DNA of 64,000 nucleotides from an uncultured Verrucomicrobiota bacterium (lineage in GTDB: Bacteria > Verrucomicrobiota > Verrucomicrobiia > Opitutales > UBA9783). The translations under genes and the position numbers were made by a program. A model generated the notes under the pieces. That model had not been told where the DNA came from. It ran no database searches and worked only from the letters and a program-made list of their open reading frames with translations. How positions within the stretch are numbered: the first letter of the stretch is position 1; each line of letters opens with the position of its first letter. The DNA is taken from NCBI GenBank assembly GCA_946186275.1, contig CAMHMO010000006.1, forward strand, positions 1-64,000, given 5' to 3'. Positions 54,279 through 62,200 of this stretch are shown one piece after another.

Positions 54279-54704
54279 AAATACAGATGGAATAAGGACT
54301 TTGGATCGTTTTTGTATTTTTTCTTTTTTGCTCGTCGACGGTTGATGTACTTTCTGTGGTTTTCGATACCTTTCAGTGCAATGTGCTCCGTTATACCAGA
54401 GCTTCGGAATTTATAGGTCGGCGGTGTGTTTCTTGGAAAGTAATCCTTGTACGAAGGGTGGAGTTTGTGTGCCCGAGGCAGTTTTGTTTTGAAGCGTAAA
54501 AAACAGGACAAAAATTTGCAGTTTCGGAAATTTTCTTTATCCCGACGGGGATTGTGCGCCGTTTTAAAATTCAATCAAGCACCGTTTTTCCCATTGAGCT
54601 TCTTCAACTTTTTTGCAAAACACGTTTTTTAACGGAACGGCAAATCGTATTTCCGTGTTTTAAACTTGAAAACACCTCTTGTTTTTCGCACATTAAAGAC
54701 GCTC
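54279..54704. other. Gap between trpB and tRNA-Ser
   Basis: These 426 bases contain no gene I can support. A longer open frame on the minus strand (about 54155-54574) runs into trpB and is very rich in Lys/Arg without any family pattern, so I take it as chance. Confidence 0.5.
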
Positions 54705-54794
<90 letters not shown>

Positions 54795-54959
54795 GAAAAG
54801 GCTAAATTTTATAGAATTTTCTATTGTTTTGGCGGGTGTTGGTTTTGTGCCTATGCTACCGTTTCGTTTTAAACGTTTGTAGGTTCGTGGAAGGTTGCAA
54901 GCAATTTTTCAAGAGCTTACGGTTGTAGTATTGATGTTCCGTTTTTTATCTTTGTACAG
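54795..54959 (+). ncRNA. Candidate structured leader/ncRNA of the reverse transcriptase
   Basis: The 165 bases between tRNA-Ser and the reverse transcriptase hold several potential hairpins. ATAGAA/TTCTAT lies near 54810. A stem CTAC-CGTTT with AAACG-GTAG carries a three-base bulge near 54857-54884, and AAGC/GCTT lies further on. The T-rich end leads into the ATG without a Shine-Dalgarno site. Several defence reverse transcriptases copy an RNA encoded beside them. Whether this is such an RNA is unproven. Confidence 0.3.
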
Positions 54960-56483
54960 ATGAACAAAACTGTTCTGGACTTAAACGCATCGGAGATGCG
55001 AGAATTTTTTCTTCAAAGTGATCGCTATTGTACCGTCAAACTGCCAGAGTATTTTTGTTTTACGAATTTACTTAAAAATTTATACGGACATATTAAGAAA
55101 AAAAATGAAAGCAGTATAGTACAAGATTGTAAAAAAGCCGGGAATTTCGAACGCATTAACTATGAAATAATGGTCGATAAGGGTAGTGGACTTGATTGGC
55201 GAAAATTACAACTCATACACCCTTTTTTATATGTTTCCCTGGTTCGTATCTTGGAAATACATTGGAACGAATTACAAGAAAGATTTGCTTATTTTAAGCA
55301 GGATAATATACTCTGTGCGAGCATTCCGATTGTACCCGACAGTCGCCGTAGCTATATCAAAGAAACGGTGTTAAATTGGGGTGAAAAAGTCGTACATGTT
55401 TCGTTATCGTTTTTGTTGGAATATTCTTGTTTAGCTTGTACCGATATAACCAACTGTTACAACTCCGTTTATACTCACTCTGTTGAATGGGCGTTGCTTG
55501 GAAAAGAATTTTCAAAACAGGAGGTGCTTGGGAAAACGAACAAAAATCAAAAGGGAAAAAAAGAAAATGTCGGGAAGGTAATTGATACTCTTCTGAGATA
55601 TATGCACTACAATCAAACAAACGGAATTCTGCAAGGATCCGTTTTAATGGATTTTATCGCCGAATTTGTTTTAGGATATACCGATACGAAATTAACCGAA
55701 GCAGTCGAGAAAATAAAAGTAAGTAACTACAAAATCATAAGGTATCGGGATGATTACAGAATCTTTACAAAAAATTCCGATGATGGTAACGAAATCTTAA
55801 AGTTGTTGTCCGAAGTTTTAAGCGAATTCGGTTTTACATTGAACGCTCAGAAAACCTCTGTAAAGGAGGATCTTGTGAACGGTGCATTTAAGGAAGACAA
55901 GTTGGAGTTTATTCTTGCACCCCTCAGGACATCAACAGGTTTGGAGCAACTCATACGGATTTATAATTTCGGGAAAAAGTTCCCGAATTCCGGGCAAATT
56001 GTAAAATTACTTTCAAAATACAGATATACGCTTGATAAGTGGTTATCAAAGAGAAAAATTTCCAATACTCAAATTACGGAACTTATTGCTATTGTGACGA
56101 ATATCGCGGATAAAAACCCGAGAACACTCCCCCTTTGCATGAATATCATCAGTTTTTTAACGGATCAATATTCTTTCGATCAACAAAAGAAAGATATAAT
56201 CGAGAAAGTTAAAAATAAATTATCGGGCGGAACAAGGCGCGAATTGTTGGAAATTTGGATGCAACGTTTAACACTCAAATTTGAATATGAACAGTCGTTT
56301 TCCTCTAAATTGTGTCAATTAATCAATAGAAATAATGACACAGGCGGATTGTTCGATATTTCTTGGCTTTCGAATGAAATTCGGGATATATTTCGTGAAA
56401 CTCCCGTTATCGATCGCAATATTACGGAAAAAATGCCTCCTGTGATTGGTAAAAACGAAACAGACGATTTCAATGAATACTAG
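54960..56483 (+). CDS. Reverse transcriptase, defence-associated (DRT/UG)-like
   Basis: The 507-residue protein has the catalytic core of a reverse transcriptase: motif A TDITNCYNSVYTHSVEW with Asp near 162, the motif B region NGILQGSVLMDFIAEFVLGY near 220-238, and motif C YRDDY near 262-266, where retrons and group II introns usually have YxDD. The last 190 residues are helical with no known nuclease or maturase domain. No integrase, intron ends or diversity-generating repeats are seen. That fits the Unknown Group/DRT enzymes that protect from phage. The gene is AT-rich compared with its surroundings and sits between two tRNA genes, suggesting transfer. The exact DRT class I cannot assign. 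Confidence 0.85.
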   Translation: MNKTVLDLNASEMREFFLQSDRYCTVKLPEYFCFTNLLKNLYGHIKKKNESSIVQDCKKAGNFERINYEIMVDKGSGLDWRKLQLIHPFLYVSLVRILEIHWNELQERFAYFKQDNILCASIPIVPDSRRSYIKETVLNWGEKVVHVSLSFLLEYSCLACTDITNCYNSVYTHSVEWALLGKEFSKQEVLGKTNKNQKGKKENVGKVIDTLLRYMHYNQTNGILQGSVLMDFIAEFVLGYTDTKLTEAVEKIKVSNYKIIRYRDDYRIFTKNSDDGNEILKLLSEVLSEFGFTLNAQKTSVKEDLVNGAFKEDKLEFILAPLRTSTGLEQLIRIYNFGKKFPNSGQIVKLLSKYRYTLDKWLSKRKISNTQITELIAIVTNIADKNPRTLPLCMNIISFLTDQYSFDQQKKDIIEKVKNKLSGGTRRELLEIWMQRLTLKFEYEQSFSSKLCQLINRNNDTGGLFDISWLSNEIRDIFRETPVIDRNITEKMPPVIGKNETDDFNEY

Positions 56484-56649
56484 CACCATGAAAGCTTCTA
56501 CCGATGCTCTTCGGGTCTTTCCCCGATGAGAGAAGAAATTCTTTAATTTTTTGAAAACGTTTAACGAATTTATCTATTCTAATGGTTCTTTACAAAAATA
56601 AAGGGAGTTAAGGTACAAAATAAAAACGTTCTTATGCTTCTGCCCCTCC

Positions 56650-56726
56650 TGGTCGGGATGGCCGGATTCGAACCGGCGACACCCAAGTCCCGAACCTGGT
56701 GCTCTGCCAGACTGAGCTACATCCCG
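56650..56726 (-). tRNA. tRNA-Pro (CGG)
   Basis: Minus-strand clover-leaf with encoded CCA. The acceptor CGGGATG/CATCCCG is perfect, with the unusual C1 start typical of tRNA-Pro. The loop TTCGGGA gives CGG. It faces the 3' end of the reverse transcriptase gene. Confidence 0.94.
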
Positions 56727-56754
56727 ATATCCTTATTGAGGAAAAAAACACTTC

Positions 56755-57324
56755 TCACTTCAAGCTTTTTAACGAAAAAATGTAACACAGCGCGGCGGCG
56801 GCGGCATCGGATTCATCGGGCGGGAGCACTTGCGGCAAATGCAACAGCTGCGCCGCCATACGGGCAACCTGGATTTTGGTGGCTTGTCCCAGCCCCGTGA
56901 CGGCTTTTTTGATGCGCAAAGGCGCGAATTCCGAAACAGGCAAACCTTGCAACGCGACCGCCGCCAGACAGGCACCGCGCGCGGACCCCAGAATGTGTGC
57001 CGTGCGGAAATTTTGGACATACACGGTCTGTTCGACGGCAACCGCGTGAATTTCGTGTTCCTCCAAAAGCCGTCGGGTGGTCGAAAAAATTTCTCCCAAA
57101 CATTCGGTGAAGGAGCGGCGCGCCGTCAGTTTGAGCGTCAGCGATGTCACATAATTGACGGTGCGTGCATCGGCTTCCAAAACGGCGAACCCGGAGCCGC
57201 GCAAACTCGGGTCGATGCCGAGCACTTTGCCGCAAAAGTCCGAACTTTGAACCGCAAGGGTTTTCTTTTCGGGACGCGACCGCTTCGTCAGGGCGTTCGT
57301 CCACAGCGCGCGTCGGTTGTTCAT
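56755..57324 (-). CDS. ruvC: Holliday junction resolvase RuvC
   Basis: RuvC cuts four-way junctions left by RuvAB during recombination. The 189-residue protein has the four acidic catalytic positions in place: Asp in GIDPSLRGSGFAVLE, Glu in AVEQTVYVQNFRTAHILG, and the Asp pair in PDESDAAAAALCY. GLGQATKIQVARMAAQLL is the usual DNA-contact region. The start at 57324 shares bases with the stop of the LysM gene (TAATG), so the two are coupled. An N-terminal extension of about 30 residues before the GIDPS strand is longer than usual. ruvA and ruvB are not in the window. Confidence 0.94.
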   Translation of the reverse strand: MNNRRALWTNALTKRSRPEKKTLAVQSSDFCGKVLGIDPSLRGSGFAVLEADARTVNYVTSLTLKLTARRSFTECLGEIFSTTRRLLEEHEIHAVAVEQTVYVQNFRTAHILGSARGACLAAVALQGLPVSEFAPLRIKKAVTGLGQATKIQVARMAAQLLHLPQVLPPDESDAAAAALCYIFSLKSLK

Positions 57325-58049
57325 TATTTGGTCGTGTTTAACGCGGGGATGCGCAACTTCATGCCGATTTTTAAACTGTTCGCCGACGGCAGAATGTCGC
57401 GATTTGCCTCGTAAATCAGTTTCCACTTCACCGCCGAACCGTACATTTTTAGGCTGATTTTCGAAAGCGAATCCTCGTATTGAACAACATAGGTGCGTTC
57501 GCGGGATGCTTCCGACGGCGTTGTTGGCGAAATGACGGTGTTCTTTATGGCTTCCTTCGCCGGTGCGTACGACAGGCGCGTTTGTGCCAGTTGTGCCTTT
57601 AAACGCGCATTTTCTTCCCGCATCTGCTTCAAAACTTCCGTCAGACGGATGTATTCGGGCGTTTCGGCGGTACGATTGCCCAACGGCAACGTGCGTGCAA
57701 ACTCTTTTTTCGCCGTTTCAATGAGTTGCATCGCAATTTTCGAACGCACACCGTCCGTCGTTTGGGACAGATAACGTTGAAAATGATAAATCGCACCGAT
57801 CGGATCGCTTTTAACGGACAACTGACCGAGTTGGAAATGCGTTTCGGGACAGGGGGCTTTTCTCTTTTCGACGAGACGATTGAGCAATTGAAAGGCTTCG
57901 TCGGTACGATCCGTTCGCAAACATCGCTGTGCTTCCGCGAACAGCGGCTCTTCGACTTCCGAAGGCTCCCGAAGAGGATGATTTTGTCGGAAAAGAAACA
58001 ACAAACACAAAGCACCCGCCGCAATCCAAAGCCACCGATGCTTCCGCAT
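57324..58049 (-). CDS. Membrane-anchored LysM protein
   Basis: The 241-residue protein has an N-terminal membrane anchor (WLWIAAGALCLLFLF). A helical segment with TPR-like spacing follows (CLRTDRTDEAFQLLNRLVEKR and DPIGAIYHFQRYLSQ), then a short coiled coil (RLTEVLKQMREENARLKAQLAQ). A C-terminal LysM domain ends it (YVVQYEDSLSKISLKMYGSAVKWKLIYEANRD). LysM binds peptidoglycan, so it probably sits in the periplasm attached to the inner membrane. It may coordinate cell-wall or division proteins, but nothing specific can be said. It is coupled to ruvC. Confidence 0.85.
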   Translation of the reverse strand: MRKHRWLWIAAGALCLLFLFRQNHPLREPSEVEEPLFAEAQRCLRTDRTDEAFQLLNRLVEKRKAPCPETHFQLGQLSVKSDPIGAIYHFQRYLSQTTDGVRSKIAMQLIETAKKEFARTLPLGNRTAETPEYIRLTEVLKQMREENARLKAQLAQTRLSYAPAKEAIKNTVISPTTPSEASRERTYVVQYEDSLSKISLKMYGSAVKWKLIYEANRDILPSANSLKIGMKLRIPALNTTK

Positions 58050-58208
58050 GTTTTTATTATTGCATGTCCGCCAACCGAAGCAAGAGGAAAGCCGTTTTGC
58101 GACGCGTGCGAGACGGTACGGGGCATATTCAATCGTCGGGAGAAAAATACAGCCGAACGTGACGAATATAAAATTGTATTTTCCGCATTTTTCGAATAAA
58201 TTCGGGGC

Positions 58209-59006
58209 GTGAGTCGTTTAGCGAAAGCACTGTTTCACCTTCGAAATCTCAATAAGCCGCGCATTTCGTATCTGGAGACGCATTTGTGCGATCACTGTAA
58301 TTTAAACTGTAAAAGTTGTACGCACTTTTGCCCGTTGGTGACCGAGCCGACATTCACGGATTTGGAGCAATATATGCAGGATATACGGACGCTTTCGAAG
58401 AAATTGGCGATACGTACCATCCGTCTGATGGGCGGCGAACCGTTGTTGCACCCGAAGGTCAACGATTTCATGCGCGTCACGCGCGAAGCGTATCCGCATT
58501 CGAGAATTTTTATCGTCACCAACGGTTTGTTGTTGCTGAAAATGTCGAATGATTTTTGGGAAACGTTGCGTCAATGTCATATTCGCATTCATTGGAGCAA
58601 ATACCCGCCGTTGAAAGATAAATTTGCGGAGATTGAACAACGCATCAAAGATGCACATATCCCGTATTACGATGGCGATGCAAGTGTTTTCTTAAATTTT
58701 TCGGCGTTCGGTTCGGATGAAAGCACGGATCCGCAGGAAGCGTTCAAAGCCTGTCACGACGGTTGCACAAATTTGTACCGCGGAAAACTCTATACCTGCC
58801 CTGCCTGTTACGTGTTTCGCGCGAACAACTACTTCCATGCCAATCATGAAGTTCCCGAAGGTTGGGATATTTACCAATACAGCGGGAAGGAACTGCAAAG
58901 TTTTCTCAATAAACCGATTCCGTTTTGTCGCTATTGTCATTACGTAGTGCATCCGAAATCGTTTCCCTGGGAAGTCTCCAAGCGGAAGGCGGAGGAGTGG
59001 ATGTAG
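58209..59006 (+). CDS. Radical SAM protein with C-terminal cysteine cluster
   Basis: The 265-residue enzyme holds the radical SAM cluster motif in CNLNCKSC (CxxxCxxC) near residue 31-38. The MGGEPLLHP motif for SAM binding lies near 78, and ADVF-like and VTNGLLL strands of the partial TIM barrel follow. Further cysteines near the C terminus (CHDGCTNLYRGKLYTCPACY and CRYCHY) suggest an auxiliary Fe-S site of the SPASM/twitch kind. The substrate is unknown; similar proteins modify peptides or surface sugars. The start is GTG at 58209. No substrate peptide gene is evident beside it; it stands alone between ruvC-LysM and xthA. Confidence 0.87.
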   Translation: MSRLAKALFHLRNLNKPRISYLETHLCDHCNLNCKSCTHFCPLVTEPTFTDLEQYMQDIRTLSKKLAIRTIRLMGGEPLLHPKVNDFMRVTREAYPHSRIFIVTNGLLLLKMSNDFWETLRQCHIRIHWSKYPPLKDKFAEIEQRIKDAHIPYYDGDASVFLNFSAFGSDESTDPQEAFKACHDGCTNLYRGKLYTCPACYVFRANNYFHANHEVPEGWDIYQYSGKELQSFLNKPIPFCRYCHYVVHPKSFPWEVSKRKAEEWM

Positions 59007-59095
59007 GAAGGGCAAAAATATAAATGTTTGCCATCAAATTCGAATCTGTCCCTCGCGATTTTCGGCGTACTCCAAGTGAAAGTTTTTATAAGCGT

Positions 59096-59872
59096 CTAAA
59101 AGCAATCTGCCTCCATCTCAACTTTCACGGGTGCATGGTCGGAGCCGAGTATGTCGGATAAAATTTTGCAGTCTTTAATCGATGGTAACAATTCTCTTGA
59201 GGCGAGGAAGTAATCAATTCTCCATCCGATGTTGCGTTCCCGCGCCCGCATGCGATACGACCACCAGGTGTATTGATTTGGCGTTTGCGGGTAAAAGTAT
59301 CTGAATACATCGACAAGCCCCGCATGGAGGTGTTCCGCGAACGACTGTCGTTCTTCATCGGTAAAGCCGGCACTGAAATGATTGGCATCGGGATAGGACA
59401 AATCGATCGGTTGATGCGCGACATTCAAATCGCCGCACCAAAGGATGGGCTTGGTCGTTTGCAGTTTTTTAACCAGCGAGCGAACGGTTGTGTCCCATAC
59501 TTTTATGCGATAAGGAAGCCGCCGCAGGTCGCCTTGGGAATTCGGGACGTAGGTGTTGATTAGAAAGAATTTCTTAAATTCCGCAACCAAAATGCGCCCC
59601 TCCGGATGTTCCGCATCCGCATCGAGGCAACGCACCGAAAGCGGTTCGATGTCTGAAAAAATCGCCGTCCCCGCGTATCCTTTTTTAGCGGTGCTGTGAT
59701 TGAAATATATATATTTAAAGCCTTCGATTTGCGGGCAGGTTTCGGCATCGACACGCGTCTCCTGCAGACAAAGAATGTTCGGTTTTTGTTGCGCCGTGAA
59801 TGCGTAAAAGTTTTTTCGCAAAATCGAACGCAGACCATTTACGTTCCACGTCACAATCCTGACGGGTTCCAT
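59096..59872 (-). CDS. xthA: Exodeoxyribonuclease III (AP endonuclease)
   Basis: This base-excision repair enzyme of 258 residues starts at 59872 (MEPVRIVTWNVNGLRSILRK). Motifs are ILCLQETRVD with the metal-binding Glu, YVPNSQGDLRRLPYRIKVWD with the catalytic Tyr, WCGDLNVAHQPIDLSYPD with Asp and Asn, WWSYRMRARERNIGWRIDYF, and SDHAPVKVEME with the Asp-His pair. It cuts DNA 5' of abasic sites. Its start overlaps the stop of a small lipoprotein gene, placing it last in a pgi operon. Confidence 0.96.
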   Translation of the reverse strand: MEPVRIVTWNVNGLRSILRKNFYAFTAQQKPNILCLQETRVDAETCPQIEGFKYIYFNHSTAKKGYAGTAIFSDIEPLSVRCLDADAEHPEGRILVAEFKKFFLINTYVPNSQGDLRRLPYRIKVWDTTVRSLVKKLQTTKPILWCGDLNVAHQPIDLSYPDANHFSAGFTDEERQSFAEHLHAGLVDVFRYFYPQTPNQYTWWSYRMRARERNIGWRIDYFLASRELLPSIKDCKILSDILGSDHAPVKVEMEADCF

Positions 59873-60123
59873 CAATAACTGATGCCGGGCGCGAGCGGCA
59901 TCTCTGTTTCCCAATCGGCGGGACGTCCCCACGGAAGTTCCGAATCGTCCAGTTCGCGGGTGTGAGATTTTTTTTTGTCCTTCGCGCGATGCATCTTTTC
60001 CGCTTCCGCAAGTTGCATCGCCGAACGACGGTCGACCTTTGAAGGGGCTGTCTGACCACAACCGCCGCCGATGAGCAGGGAAACGAGAAGAAAATGCCGC
60101 AAAAATTTACCAATGAAAACCAT
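59872..60123 (-). CDS. Small lipoprotein, 83 residues
   Basis: The protein starts at 60123 (MVFIGKFLRHFLLVSLLIGGGCG). It has a signal peptide with the lipobox LIGGGC, so Cys22 should be lipidated by Lgt. The remaining 60 residues are charged and have no known domain (MQLAEAEKMHRAKDKKKSH, then SELPWGRPADWETE). The stop shares bases with the xthA start, and the start shares bases with the stop of another lipoprotein-like gene. The family is not recognised. Confidence 0.7.
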   Translation of the reverse strand: MVFIGKFLRHFLLVSLLIGGGCGQTAPSKVDRRSAMQLAEAEKMHRAKDKKKSHTRELDDSELPWGRPADWETEMPLAPGISY

Positions 60124-60257
60124 TACAAATCCACGCCCGCATGAACCGCCACATACGGTCGTCCGTTTGAACAACGATGGGAACGCGTCGAAGAACCGCA
60201 ACCGCTCAAAGAGAGCAACGCAAAAAGCACAAACAGCCGAGCCGCCGCAATAAGCAC
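60123..60257 (-). CDS. Very small lipoprotein, 44 residues
   Basis: From a GTG at 60257, six bases after the pgi stop, the frame gives 44 residues ending at 60123 with TAATG overlap to the next lipoprotein gene. The signal peptide RLFVLFALLSLSGC ends in a lipobox (LSGC, Cys20). The short mature part ends in RPYVAVHAGVDL, a phrase that resembles the start of an M23 peptidase domain (HxGxD), though no domain follows. GTG usage and size make it easy to miss in automatic annotation. It may be a true mini-lipoprotein or the head of a lost longer gene. Confidence 0.6.
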   Translation of the reverse strand: MLIAAARLFVLFALLSLSGCGSSTRSHRCSNGRPYVAVHAGVDL

Positions 60258-60263
60258 CTGCAA

Positions 60264-61820
60264 TCAGGATAGTCCGTAGGTGCTTTGCGTCAAGTCCGAA
60301 GCGGGATGTCGAATAATGCGTTCGTTGGCGGCAAGATATTCCAGAAGTTTGAAAACATCTTCCGCATTTGGAATTTTCAGAATGTCTGCCAATGTTTCGA
60401 CCGAAAAAGTTTCCGACCGATGTTCCGACAAATACGCAAGCAGGTTTTTTTGCAGTTCCAAATAACGTTTGGCGGCTTTTTTCCCCGCTTCCACGCCCGG
60501 CTGATGGTAAGCGTTGATGTGAATAAAGCTCGCGTAAAACCCGACGGCACGTTCGAACAGTGACACTAACGCACCGAGCGACCGTTCATCCAATTGTTTC
60601 AGCGTAATCGTGATCGACGGTCGTTGCACATCCGACAACGCCGCACGCGTTCCGAGGAAAAAACCTTCGAGGAAATCGCCGCTCGTCAGTCCCGGCTCAA
60701 CCTCCACCGATGGGGGTCGGCTCGACTTTTGCACCTCGATAAACGTTACGAACGCATCCTCCAAACCGTCGCGCAGCTGCTGAACATAGGCGTGTTGATC
60801 GGTGGAACCTTTGTTGCCGTACACCGTGAGCCCCTGATGCACAACATTGCCGTCGAGATCGAGTTTTTTCCCGAGCGATTCCATGACGAGCTGTTGCAGG
60901 TATTTCGGGAACAAAACAAGTGCATCCCTGTACGGCAAAACAACCATGTTGCGTTTGCCGCGACCGCCCGTGCAGGCATACCACGACAGAGCTAACATCA
61001 GCGCGGGATTGCGCAAAACATTCGTTTCGCGCGTAAATGTATCCATTTCGGCGGCACCTTCCAAGAGGCTTCCCGTTGAAATTCCCTGCAACGCCGCCGG
61101 CAACAGCCCGACGTTGGAGAAAAGACTGGTGCGCCCGCCGATCCAATCCCACATGGGAAATCGCGCCAGCCATTGCTCTTCACATGCCAACCGATCCAAA
61201 GCACTGCCTTTGCAGGTAACGGCAACCGCCCGCGGTGCAAACGGCAGATTTTTTTTGTGAAAAACGTCACGTACCTCCGCCAAACCATTTCGCGGTTCCG
61301 GCGTGCTCCCGGATTTGGACGTTACCATCACCAGCGTTTGCGCCAATTCCGGCTCCAAGCGCCGCAAAACGCGTCCGATGCCATCCGGATCGGTGTTATC
61401 GATAAAGAACGGTTGTAATCCGTTGCGTTCCGCCCCGAAGGCGTCGCTCAGTAATTGCGGTCCGAGTGCCGAACCGCCGATGCCGATACACAGCAGATTT
61501 TTGAAGATTTTCCCGTCTTTGGCGTTTAAAACATGTTCGACAAAATCTTTCCGCTTTTGCTCGTTTTCCCGCAGTTCATCACGAATATCTCCGCTCGGCG
61601 CCGATGCGTGATTTCGTAACCAATAGTGCCCGACCATCCGTTGCTCATCGGGGTTGGCGATGCTACCCGCTTCCAGCGCGGACATATCTTGTAATGCTTG
61701 AGCGATCTTCGGTTGCATCTCTTCGAAAAACGAAGGTGTAAATGGGATTTTGCTCGTATCTAAAGAGACGTCGAGAGGAGGCAAATGGAGGAAGTGGTGG
61801 TGGAAGGAGGAGGGGGACAT
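60264..61820 (-). CDS. pgi: Glucose-6-phosphate isomerase
   Basis: Pgi interconverts glucose-6-phosphate and fructose-6-phosphate. The 518 residues show two SIS-type subdomains, with LLCIGIGGSALGPQLLSDAF and VMVTSKSGSTPEPRNGLAE in the first. The active-site region is FPMWDWIGGRTSLFSNVGLLP, and HINAYHQPGVEAGKKAAKRY lies near the C terminus with the catalytic His. The last 80 residues include a helical extension (ETLADILKIPNAEDVFKLLEYLAANER) beyond the usual end. It leads an operon with two lipoproteins and xthA. A His/Pro-rich start could mean a later ATG. Confidence 0.95.
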   Translation of the reverse strand: MSPSSFHHHFLHLPPLDVSLDTSKIPFTPSFFEEMQPKIAQALQDMSALEAGSIANPDEQRMVGHYWLRNHASAPSGDIRDELRENEQKRKDFVEHVLNAKDGKIFKNLLCIGIGGSALGPQLLSDAFGAERNGLQPFFIDNTDPDGIGRVLRRLEPELAQTLVMVTSKSGSTPEPRNGLAEVRDVFHKKNLPFAPRAVAVTCKGSALDRLACEEQWLARFPMWDWIGGRTSLFSNVGLLPAALQGISTGSLLEGAAEMDTFTRETNVLRNPALMLALSWYACTGGRGKRNMVVLPYRDALVLFPKYLQQLVMESLGKKLDLDGNVVHQGLTVYGNKGSTDQHAYVQQLRDGLEDAFVTFIEVQKSSRPPSVEVEPGLTSGDFLEGFFLGTRAALSDVQRPSITITLKQLDERSLGALVSLFERAVGFYASFIHINAYHQPGVEAGKKAAKRYLELQKNLLAYLSEHRSETFSVETLADILKIPNAEDVFKLLEYLAANERIIRHPASDLTQSTYGLS

Positions 61821-62200
61821 AGAGGGTTAGGAGATTGATGTGTGCGGGTGAAATGAGTGATGCGATAAGTACATACGGCATTATTACTATAACATAAAAA
61901 AACCTGCTTTTGTGTTTTTTTGTTTGGCTTGGTATGCGCATGATATGCGCGTTTCGCTCAGGAAAGTTTTTAAGCAGTGAAAAAAATCAACGTTTCTTTC
62001 GCACATTTTTTGATCAAATTTCTTTCGGCACGCGATATATACGTTTCTAAAGACCAACATGGTTTATAATATTAATTAGGTATCCAAGCTTCTGCTTCAT
62101 GAAATAATTTCCGAAAAAAGCGTAAAAACAAAGCGGTCTTATTCGCCAACTCCACTTTTCCCCCTTGACTTTCCCCTCCATTCCCCCATCGTAGTCCTGT
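61821..62200. other. Divergent gap between pgi and thrS
   Basis: 380 bases that must hold both promoters. A TATAAT-like stretch lies near 62060-62066 on the plus strand without a good -35. A purine-rich run precedes pgi. No gene or known leader RNA was recognised. Confidence 0.5.

Noticed and set aside
54155-54574. 139-codon open frame on the minus strand overlapping the trpB end
   Set aside because: Composition is random-looking (very rich in Lys, Arg, Tyr, Phe), it overlaps a certain gene, and no motif is seen.
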